Below, piece after piece: positions 55,071-64,000 of a stretch of DNA of 64,000 bases. The stretch's first letter is position 1. Each line of letters starts with the position of its first letter. The notes under the pieces are model-generated. The model was not told the origin of the DNA and made no database searches. It saw only the letters and a program-made list of their open reading frames with translations. Made by a program: the position numbers and the translations under genes. Source of the stretch: Ganoderma boninense (Eukaryota; Basidiomycota; Agaricomycetes; Polyporales; Polyporaceae); the NCBI GenBank assembly GCA_002900995.3, contig CM035311.1, forward strand, positions 2,356,001-2,420,000. The letters are read 5' to 3'.

Positions 55071-56671
55071 CTAGGCCTCTGATGCGACCGGAGGGACCCC
55101 CATTCCCTCGACGCTGGGATTCCGCGCTCTCGACGACTCAGCGGACCTTGAGTTCATGAGAGAGCTCAGTGCCCAAGGCTTGACAGACATTTTCACCAAC
55201 TCCAGGGAAGGGACCTCGTCGAGGAAGCGAACGACCAAAGCATCGAGATCCGTGGTATTCGCCCATGCTTCGATCGCGGAGATGGGGCGAGCCTCGACAG
55301 CGGGGACGGAAGGTGCTGGTCGACGAGGTGCGATTACCGGCCCGCTTTGTTCGGTAGTCTCGTCGGGCCCCGACTCCGGCGATGAGGCATCCACGACGGC
55401 GCGCGTCGAGGACGTGCCAACTGTCAAGTAGAACATGAACTCCCGTGCAGATGCGCGTCGAAGTGTGTCCAATGCGTGTTCCTGTTAGCTGATATCAGAC
55501 GGGAACGGGTGACCAAGGCGGAGACTCTCACCAAAAAAAGGTCGACGACTGTGTCTCCGTCATCGCTGACATCCGTGTCGTCTGCCCAACTTATTACGCG
55601 GAGCTCCAAGCTCTTCAGGTCAGCAAGCCCGGGATCTTGGAGGTACGTCGGGACGGGCTGGTGGAAGAGGTGTGTACTGATTGAGAGCCGGAGACGGGTG
55701 GGGCGGGCGGCCGCCATGGCGGGGGCGAAGAACTGCAGAGAATCGGGACTGAGAGATAAGGTGACGTCCTGGATATGGCATGGCAACCCGAGCAAGTAGA
55801 GGTCGAGGGCATCCCCATCAAACTGCTCCAGTTCATTCCATTTCTGCGGCAGTGCGGTGAATTCGTGCAGGTTTAGCAGTCGGTTAGCACTATGCGCGGC
55901 AAGGTAGTCCTCATCCACCTCCATAAAGTGGCTGTCGATGGTGCTTACTGACAGCCGCTTCAGACCGGGATATGAAACAGCCCACTGGGCTGAGCGGGGG
56001 CACCATATGGCTTCGAGATAGAGGGACTCCAGCTCGGGGTATACAGGGTATGTGTCGAGGGTGCTGCTGCACTCGCACCAAGACTCGCATTCCAGGGTCT
56101 TGAGGGTAGCACGGGAGTTCTTGAGAAGTGCGGCGGGATGCATACGGTCCAGATGGTCCGGGTCCCGCCACCCGGATCTGAAGTCGGTGCGGTTGAGCAC
56201 CACGCTCTCCAGAGGCCAATGCATCGCTTCCAGCATCCTGCATGTATGCTGGTACCCGTAGTCGATGACGAGATGTTTGACAGTGCGGATGGCTGCAAAG
56301 GCGAGCGGGAGGTCGGGATGCGCACCGAGGGTCCTCTCGGCATGCTTGAATACGAGATATTCGAGATGTGAGGCACGACGAATTGCTCCGGCGAGTTTCT
56401 TGGCGACGAGGGAGTCAATGCGTTCGGCCAGAAAGCGTAGAGAGCGAAGGTGCCGCCACCTCTTGCGGTCGTGAGGACGCATGAAGAGGATGAAGGAGAT
56501 GATGTTGCGGTCGCCGGAGAGTTGAACGGGATCTTGGAGCACGTACTTGGCGCAATCGCTGTGGAGACTACGGCAAGTGGCGAGAAGAGCAAGGAGAGAG
56601 GTCCTGTCGGCGAAGGCGGCGATCATGAGGAGGACCTCGTAAGGCACTGGGAGCTTTGTGCGAGTGTCCAT
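55071..56671 (-). CDS. F-box domain protein
   Basis: Two exons give about 515 residues. The ATG at 56671 (MDTRTKLPVPYEVLLMIAAF) is chosen because the upstream in-frame start is GTG. Residues 7-48 form an F-box (LPVPYEVLLMIAAFADRTSLLALLATCRSLHSDCAKYVL), the surface that binds SKP1 in SCF ubiquitin ligases. The rest is irregular and leucine-rich (LRSLRFLAERI, LEYLVFKHAE, LKTLECESWCECS, LESLYLEAIWC, LKSLELRVISW), consistent with degenerate leucine-rich repeats that would select substrate. A single intron joins VVDLFL to EHALDTLRR, and the end is Pro/Ser-rich. Agaricomycetes carry hundreds of such rapidly evolving F-box genes; the substrate is unknown. Confidence 0.82.
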
Positions 56672-57073
56672 GCTATGATTGTATGCTGTAGCTTTGGGTG
56701 AGGACCCTGATGCTGATAGAGCGATAATGCGACTCACGTTCCTGGTTCGGAACCAGCGGTGTTGGAGGGAGGAGTCGAAGCTGGCTAGTAGACGGCCAGT
56801 TGAGGAGCTCGTGTCGCGCTACAGTGGGGATGACGTAAGGGCGCCATGGCAGCTGATAAGATAGGATTGAGTTCAGTCGAATCGCGGAGGACGTCCTGCA
56901 GGGCGAAGGTGGCTGAGCCGACATACCCTTTGCTCCCCTCCATTCCTTCCCCTCCCTTCCACACCCATCCAGCTTGGCTCTCATCGCTACCCTACACCTG
57001 TGCTTATCCTACTCACCTTTGTGGCGCCCACAGCTGCTCTTCATGAGCCCTTGAGTGAAACTAAAAGATTGCA
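56672..57073. promoter_or_regulatory. Divergent upstream region of F-box and YVC1 genes
   Basis: 400 bases between divergent start codons. CT-rich segments at about 56,935-56,975 lie upstream of the YVC1 start. No TATA box is apparent. Confidence 0.4.
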
Positions 57074-60000
57074 ATGGCGGACACAGAGGCGCCACCGGAA
57101 CGTCAACCGCTCCTCAGCGCTGTCGGTGTGGCCACCACAGAGGTGTATCCCATAATACATATGATTCGAAATGTGAGTACTACGCAATTCCGCTCGTCTA
57201 CCTCCGTTTTCAACGCTTGTCAAGGACGTTATGGTAATTGCACTATTCCTCGTGGAGCATCGTCTTTTCGCTGAAGGACTGGCGCAACCTTTCCCATGGA
57301 TTGTATGCAGCATTTCATCGGTGCGTCACAGAAGTTCCTGTCTCCTTCAGGGCCAGCTAATGCTAATGCTCTTTAGATACCCCCCTTACATATGAGGCGG
57401 TCAGTCCCACAAATCCAGGATCATTCCTTCGGACCCTCATGCATACTTTTTCGCTTCTGGGATTATAGCTCACCGCGCCAGACCTCACATACACCCTCAT
57501 TCGGCCCCTTCTTGAAAAGTATGCCGTCATGCAAGGGCAAGGCAATATGTCCCTGGTCTTCTGCCTCCTCCTCAACCGTGTCTACTTCGCACGCGACCGC
57601 CACTTGACAACCGCAGCCCTCTCACAGACTCGAGCAGAGCTCTGCGAAATCCTCGCCATACGAGCCCTGCGGGAGCACGCGAATAACATGCTGGAACTCG
57701 CCCTCGCTTTGACCACCGCCTGGCCTGTGTACGCTGGCGCACCACCTGCGCTACTTGCGCATGCGCGTGAGGAGCACGATGATGACCTCGAAGACCGTGT
57801 CGGTAATGCGATAGAAATGGCAATTCTGGGTCAGGCAAAACGCTTCATCAAGAGTTCACCGTGTCAAAAAGTGATTGACGGCATCTGGAGGTGAAGGCCA
57901 TTCTATCCCAGCTACGGGCGCCACTGACGCATTTATACAGTGGAAAGATTGTGTACCAGGCAGAGAGCACGCGTTCCATTCTTTCTGATGTCCGTAATAC
58001 TATTTAAGACTCTCACCACCACCATAGACTAACCCCCTCGCTAGACATATAAACGTAACCCCATACACTTCTACGACCCACATAAGGCGCCTCTACTCGA
58101 CCACTATCGGTAAGTAGAGTCTCCACAGCTTGTCCAAATTTACTAACAATGTTTTTCACAGGCTTAAAGTTCCCGCAATACGCTCAGTGCTAGAATACAT
58201 CAAGTGAGTGCTTCCGTGATGGTACACAGCGATTTTGCTCACCAGTTTCCACTCGGACAGCTTTCTCATTCTATTTGTCCTCTTCGTATGCGCTATAGAG
58301 TTTAGTGCATTGGACACTATCAACCTAGCCGAAGTCATCTTCATGGTTTACGCCCTCGGCTTTACTCTTGAGAAGGTCGCGGCGATGCAAGAACACGGAA
58401 TCAAAGGCACGTCACGGCACATAGTTTCACTCTCATACTAACCCGCGGTATCTCTGTCGGCCAGTGTACTTCAAGGGCACGTGGGTCAGTAAGGAAGTTC
58501 GTCATAAGTTCGCCAATACTTACTCCTTCTCACAGAATGGCTTCGATCTAGCCTTCGGTAAGACAGCGCCACTTGATCATCCGCTCAAAGCTCATATGCG
58601 ATACAAGTCACTCTGTACTGTACGTACGCGGTGATGAGGATTTTCGGGGTCTATGATGATAGTACGTCGTCTCTTCCTTTGCTTCTCTCAACCTCAAACC
58701 TTTTCCGATCCAGGGCTATGGGCAAGGGAAATGGGCATTAACAGCCTTGCGCTGATCGCGGTACTCATGTTCCCGAGGTAGCTCTCTCCTGAACATTTCC
58801 ACACGTACGCTGATCCTTGTTTGCCTAGGTTGGCATTCGTGACGTTCAAAAACAATGTCATGGTGCTGTCATTACGCGCAATGATAATTCAGTTTGTCGT
58901 CCTGATGGTCATCGCCGCCTTCTGCTTTGGAGGCTTCTTGTATGCCCTGTGGACGTAAGTTCGGTTCAATTCCTTGCGTTGATATATTCTAGCTGACGGA
59001 CTGCGTCAATAGACTCGGAAAAGATAATTCTAGTGCTGGGTATGTCCAAGTTGTCACAAAACTTGAGCGCTCACTATAAATCAACCACACAGATACAGTG
59101 CGGGGTACGTGTGCCCACAGACTGTCATAGAAGGATGGACCGAACTTACTCGTGGTGATCGCATAGGACTGTCGCTTGGTGGATGCTCGATCTATGGTTC
59201 GGATTGGATGCTAGCGGCTTCGACAACTCCAGTGCGTTTTTACTCTTCCAGTCTATCGAGCTGAGCTGATTGATACGCACGTAGCGAACTTCCATCCATT
59301 ATTTGGACCATTCCTGATGGTGACTTATGCATGCCTGAGCAATACATTGCTCCTAACTGGTATGTCTATCTGCTCATCTTCATATCTGTAGCCGTATTGA
59401 AACCTGTTGTTTGCCAGTCCTGGTGTCTGTGAGCATCACTTCCTCTCGAATAACCCGTATAGGTGCCTCATCGCAAACCAGATACTGTCGCACACATTCT
59501 CCACCATCAATGACGACGCATCGGCGGAGGTATATTTTGATATTTCTTGGCCTTCATTGAACAAGTTGTTTATCAAGTTCTAGGCAATGTTCCGTCGCGC
59601 CGTTTCCACCATTGAAGGGTAGGTTTGTGATCGAATCTCTCTCTGCTATTCTTGAAGCTGAGATCCAGGGTAGAGTCAAAGCAGACTCGCTGTTTTCGTA
59701 TCAACCCCCCGTCAACCTCATTGCACTGTGCATCATGTATCCCGCTAGCTATATGCTGACGCCACGCTGGTTCCACAAGGTTCGTCGAGAAAAAAACACC
59801 TTCCAGGCCACCCCTCTCATTCTATTGGACCAGGTCAATGTGTTTATGATCAGGCTTACGAGTTTCCCGATATTGCTCTGCATCGCGGTCTACGAACGGC
59901 AAGCGAAACAGACTGGCTCCTTCACCTTTTATGAGACTGTATCGGCCGCAGCAGAGAAAATCTTTGACACACTACCGAGACAATTGAAGAGAATGGGTGA

Positions 60001-61093
60001 ATATCAATGCCACTCTGCCTCCCTTCTCTCAGTGCTGACACCCGATAGCATTATTCGAGGGTCTGTCAGGGCCAGATGCTGACATCGACATGGTATGGAT
60101 GTTTCTTGGTGCCTTCGCCTGAGGCTACCTCTTACATTGCGGTGCCAGATTTTCGAGCTCGAGGACGAACTGGAAGAAAGTGCCTTGGAAGTTGATGAAA
60201 TGCCTGATGTTCCGCCTACTAGTCCCATTCAACGTCGTGTCTCTCAAGCCTCGCGCAGACATGTGTCAGGCACTTCACTTCGACAGCGGCGACCGTCTAC
60301 ATCCACCGGCCACTCCACTCCTCCCCGGTCCGCCTCGCCTCACAAGACCGAATTCCCTGCCTCTGGACCCTCGAGTTCTCCGCAGAGCCAAACTCAGCTG
60401 GCGCAGCCCCCACAACCAATACCTCGCCCGCGGGCCAACCCAGTTATCACACGAAGCGTCGACATGGTTCAGGCCGCCACGAGTCCCCTCGCACAGATAT
60501 TCCAGCCGCTGATCGTCGACGACGACTTGATCCCAGAGGAGCCCGCACAGGAAGGTGTTGATGGCGCACCCTCTCACCACGACGATAGGCTCGAGGTTGC
60601 CCCAGCCACAACACCTGGCGCATTGGTCAGCTACGGGCCCGCGACGCGTCGTCGGCTCACATCGATGCATGTGCCTTTGAATCCGGGTGCTCCCCGTCGT
60701 ATGCGCACGTACTCCGTCGTCGGCCATGGGCCGCAGCCACAGAGGGCGGACCACTACGGCGCGACGACGGATAATACCACGCCTCCGATCCGTTGGCTCC
60801 CGATGCCACACAGCTCTCCCATGCGTCCCCATCGCACGCTGCTCTCGAATGCGCCTCTGTCGGCGAGTCCTGACGATCGGAGCGGAGCGATCCCGGAGGA
60901 GCGGCGAGAAGAACAGCAAGAGGAGGCGCAGGATAGAGCTGGGTCCGATGGGCCGCTGGAGACGGCGGCCCAGCTGGAGAGCGAGGGGAGCTCGGAGACG
61001 GAGCGCCGCTTGGCGAGCATCGAGGTCAGGCAGAAGAGGATCGAGGATTTGCTCTTGGACCTATCGAAGAACTTGAGATCGGGCAAGAAATAG
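57074..61093 (+). CDS. YVC1: YVC1-like vacuolar TRP cation channel
   Basis: Yvc1 is a Ca2+-permeable TRP-family channel of the fungal vacuole that releases Ca2+ on osmotic shock. The start MADTEAPPERQPLLSAVGVA contains a PLL-type vacuolar-sorting-like motif. A helical N-terminal region follows (LTYTLIRPLLEKYAVMQGQG, VFCLLLNRVYFARDR, ILAIRALREHAN, FIKSSPCQKVIDGIW). Six membrane helices are spread over many short exons (FLILFVLFVCAIEFSALDT, EVIFMVYALGFTLEK, AMIIQFVVLMVIAAFC). The pore-region wording WWMLDLWFGLDASGF, then FHPLFGPFLMVTYACL and TVLVSILSHTFSTI, is diagnostic. The cytosolic tail carries an acidic cluster (FELEDELEESALEVDE), a long Ser/Pro stretch and a final coiled coil (ERRLASIEVRQKRIEDLLLDL). 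About 17-20 introns are needed, many flanking exons under 60 bases. Confidence 0.88.
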
Positions 61094-61523
61094 TGCTCGA
61101 GCTCAGGATTGTAGGAGTGCGTTGCCCTTCCTTTCTGACCCCTTCCTTAGCAACTATTCAATGTTATCGTTTCCTGTCGGAATTTTTTCTGGCACGTCTG
61201 TACATACTACAGAGTTAATACTAGTCAGTCATCGATAAGATCGAAAGTTTGCACTGCGCAAACTTATACAGTCACCTCAGGCAACACTTGTTCAGAAAAT
61301 CACTATCATTTATGTAACGGCGTGTTACATCGTGCATCATCCAGCAATAATCCCCACAATTCTACGTCACATATTTCGAGACAGCGCAAACCAGGTTGGA
61401 CCACGGTATTGATACAAGTAGCACTGAAGGAAGCGGAATGTCGATACAATGTCAAATCACGAGGTCAATTACAAGTTAGAATGAGGAACTGGAAAATGTT
61501 CTCAAGGACTCACCGACTGGAGG
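61094..61523. other. Convergent 3' region
   Basis: 3' UTRs of YVC1 and of the small minus-strand gene. No gene is recognised. Confidence 0.5.
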
Positions 61524-62156
61524 TCAATAGAAGGTGCCGTGTGCGGCGGGGGAAGACTGCTTGGTCGTTTGGCTGGTCCACACATAGTTGATCTGAGCGC
61601 GGACTGCCTCGGTTGAAGACGCAGCGAACAACTGGGCCTTTTCGAGAGCAGCGACGGCCTCGCTAACCCAGAAACGACAACCATCGTTTTCGCTGGGATA
61701 CTTGTAACGGAAACAACCAGCGTCCTTCAGCGCAAGGACGAGGTCCCGAAAGGTGACAGGTTCGGAGCGCAGAGATATGGGGATGGTGTTGAAAAATCGG
61801 GAGGTCATGTCGTAGCTCCTGCGCACCGCGCCACAGTACCCCTTCCGGTCCCTCGAGCCCTCTGCGATCACCATGTCTATGGTCACAGACTCCTTGCGGC
61901 TGAACGTCACGAAGATACGCCAGTGGTTGCAGCACGTAGCAGAGACATCGGCGCCAACCACCACGGTGACGCTATGCACGGATTGATCAAGGCAAGCATC
62001 GGCGGAACGATGAAAGTGGAGTTCGGGGATGCCAGGTAGCTCGACGGAGTCGTGGTAGTCTGCCAACGTTGAGAATGGTTAATGTTCCCGTCGACCGTCG
62101 CAACATGGACAGCGGCGAAGGAAACGAAACATACCACCAGAGACCAGGGCAGCCAT
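61524..62156 (-). CDS. Small conserved fungal protein (DUF7770-like)
   Basis: Two exons: 62156-62135 (MAALVSG plus one base) and 62059-61524, giving 185 residues. The ATG in the short first exon is used because the second exon has no upstream ATG in frame and the GT-AG junction restores MAALVSGDYHDSVELPGI. The body reads CCNHWRIFVTFSRKESVTIDM, CGAVRRSYDMTSRFFNTIPI, PVTFRDLVLALKDAG and GCRFWVSEAVAALEKA. This pattern (a W-R-[IF]-F strand, a VT-x-D helix and a final GCRFW helix) recalls fungal proteins of the DUF7770 type, which have no known function. The family match was judged from memory and is tentative. No signal peptide or membrane segment is present. Confidence 0.65.
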
Positions 62157-62276
62157 GGTTTAAGCTCGTACTGGGATGGAGGAGGTTGGAGATGAAGGCT
62201 AGTAGTGTAATGCTCGCTGGAGGCGTAAACTCAACTATGGGGGAGTCGACACTGACCCTCCGCCTCTTGAGGCGTC

Positions 62277-62284
62277 CTTTTATA
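62277..62284 (-). promoter_or_regulatory. TATA box of the DUF7770-like gene
   Basis: TATAAAAG on the minus strand lies about 125 bases upstream of the ATG at 62156, almost the same spacing as in GH18 copy B. A GCCTC/GAGGC dyad lies just downstream of it. Confidence 0.6.
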
Positions 62285-64000
62285 CAGCCATTGGTCTCGG
62301 CCGGGGGATCCTCGCCAGACCGTCCGGTGTGTGATAAAAACCGAAAATTCGCGAGGTAAAATGCTGAGAGACGGTAGTGCCCTCCGGATGAAGTTGAAAT
62401 CGGCAACGTGTTCTCTCGCAGGCGATCCAGGCCTTCGTGCATTTGACATCTGCCGCCGTGATATGTGGACTCCTAGTATTCCAAACGGAAAAAAAAACAG
62501 AGCGTGCCATTTGCTTCGCTGCGCCATCGGAGAATACAAGACGTACCATATGCAGCGGGACCGGCATTCCCAGCATTCGAGAGTGCCTTTTCCGCAGGCC
62601 TGCATCAGCTGCGACACTTCACATCAAGTTGTGCCATCGACCGAAAACGCTTGGTGCCTCGTGGTAGGGGCGTAGCCCGAACACTGTCTGGCGAGATGTG
62701 ATATTGGTGCTCTATGCTCCTTTTGAAGGACTCCTCGTTCGTACATTCTTGTGAAGGGAACATGGAGCTCACCGGTACGTCAGGGTGCAAACTTCAAGAG
62801 ATCATGGATCTGAGAGGTGTGGCTCCGACTCGGAATCTGCATTAAAGCTGGTTGGTACGGAGTTGAAGTACGAGACAATTGTTCGCTTTTGTGGTTTTAC
62901 GTATTATAAGAATGGGTGAGCTTTACCGTCGACTCGGAACGCCTCACCAAGTCATATCCTGGTGATTCCCGTTGATGATTCTGTCCAGGTAGTTTCAGGG
63001 GCAGAATAGAGGCACCACAGATCCTATCAGAAGGGGCCATCGAAATGTGCGGATTGAGTATTTGGGATTACCATGACGAGGAATTTGTCGTTGGACTTGC
63101 AGGGGAGTCTTTGCTGAACTAGCGCCTCAGGATCCTGGCGGATAGATCAAATGATACGAAGTTGGGTGCCAGTCGGTTCATCAAAGAATTTGTGACAGAT
63201 TCCAAGGGTGCCGCTAGACCGCCGATCCACGGGTGCGTCCAACTTCAAGGCCCAGGGCAAGATACTGAAGTCGGAGTCTCCTACAACTAGATCTGGCAAA
63301 CTTATGAGTCATACGTCAATCCGATTGTGCCACCCACATACACGAAGAAGGAAAACAAAGAGATGTCTCTCCTGTGTCTCTCCCTCCGAGTCACTTGTCT
63401 CCCAGGGCAGACGATAAATGACCTTGTTGCGTGAGGGGAGGACGGTCATATACCGAGTCACTGAACAAAAGGCGTTCCTGGGCTAAGTAAGTAAGTCTGA
63501 TTCCTTTCTGACACTGCCGCCGTGACCGTGACGTTATGTACTCCGAGTTGGTCCGATAGTTCGTTGCTTGAGTGATGTTGGATGGATAATCATAGATTCA
63601 TACGGAGTTTAACTCGCATCGCCAACACATCGGTCGATTTGTCCCAGGGCCTCGGCCCGTTGAAAGTCGTGGACTGGGGCCGCTCAAGCGGCTCAACCAA
63701 CGGGGGTCATAGTGGCAACCTTTTACAACCGCAAGCCAATTGCAATGCCTGGCCAGTGCCATTCGAATTTCGGGGGCCTGGCTTTTTACGTAATCGATGG
63801 CGCAGCAGGAGCCCGATTTGGGAGGTTTAAAAGCAACTCAAACTGGGACCAGAACCACGCTCCCGACGCCTTGACTCTTGCCCTGTCGTCCCAGCCCGAT
63901 TTTCGTCAGCCTTGCAAAACACCTCCTCAACTCTGACGTCCACCAAGGATGGCTCACCTAGTTGGTGCGATTCCCCTCTTGTTGTGGCGATATCCCCGCG
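62285..64000. other. Unassigned right end
   Basis: The last 1.7 kb has no gene I can support. Open frames at 63582-63830 and 63712-63936 (plus) have mixed composition and no family wording; they could be relics or the upstream region of a gene beyond the window. Confidence 0.5.

Noticed and set aside
63582..63936. Possible partial gene at the right edge
   Set aside because: Two overlapping short frames without family wording or splice logic; not enough to call.

Overview
The window is nuclear DNA from a filamentous basidiomycete of the class Agaricomycetes; a polypore-like mushroom is my best guess, but the order cannot be fixed from sequence alone. The reasons are dense short GT-AG introns (about 45-70 bases), GC-rich coding sequence, basidiomycete-specific families (DUF6533 membrane protein, Ser/Pro-rich proteins, fungal GH18 enzymes with micro-exons) and a full set of fungal housekeeping genes (PMT4, PRP4, ERG4, MPE1, VPS5, MVP1, YVC1, BYE1). 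No virus, plasmid, CRISPR array or bacterial operon is present, and I found no rRNA or tRNA gene.

Layout. 1-14 kb is the accessory part. It holds a broken chimeric relic (GH18 glycosidase fragment joined to a P4-ATPase exon), a SnoaL/NTF2-like gene, a tail-anchored coiled-coil gene, a Ser/Pro-rich single-pass membrane protein, and two intact paralogous secreted GH18 enzymes in tandem on the minus strand. 14.4-20.1 kb is one very large minus-strand gene: a septation-type protein kinase with an upstream calponin-homology domain, a downstream C1-like zinc finger and a C-terminal CaaX-like tetrapeptide. A gene-poor stretch of 3.8 kb follows. 24-61 kb is mostly housekeeping: BYE1-like Pol II regulator, DUF6533 protein, PMT4 mannosyltransferase, PRP4 splicing factor, MBF-type APSES/ankyrin cell-cycle factor with a 1.15 kb intron, two adjacent PX-domain sorting nexins (MVP1, VPS5), MPE1 polyadenylation factor, ERG4 sterol reductase, a gag-derived single-exon gene, a sirtuin, an F-box protein and a YVC1 TRP channel. 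The last 3 kb holds one small two-exon gene and then nothing I can assign.

Functional threads. Three neighbouring pairs start divergently from short shared promoters: PMT4/PRP4, the MBF factor/MVP1, and MPE1/ERG4. MVP1 and VPS5 lie head-to-tail and both act in endosomal retrieval. The kinase and the MBF factor belong to septation and G1/S control respectively, but their proximity is probably coincidental.

Reliability. At three places (about 19,473, 28,010 and 45,120) a reading frame would be restored by one extra base in a short G or C run. This may be a systematic under-call in the assembly rather than three real mutations. Splice sites were inferred by eye from GT/AG signals, open frame and family continuity; small coordinate errors are possible.
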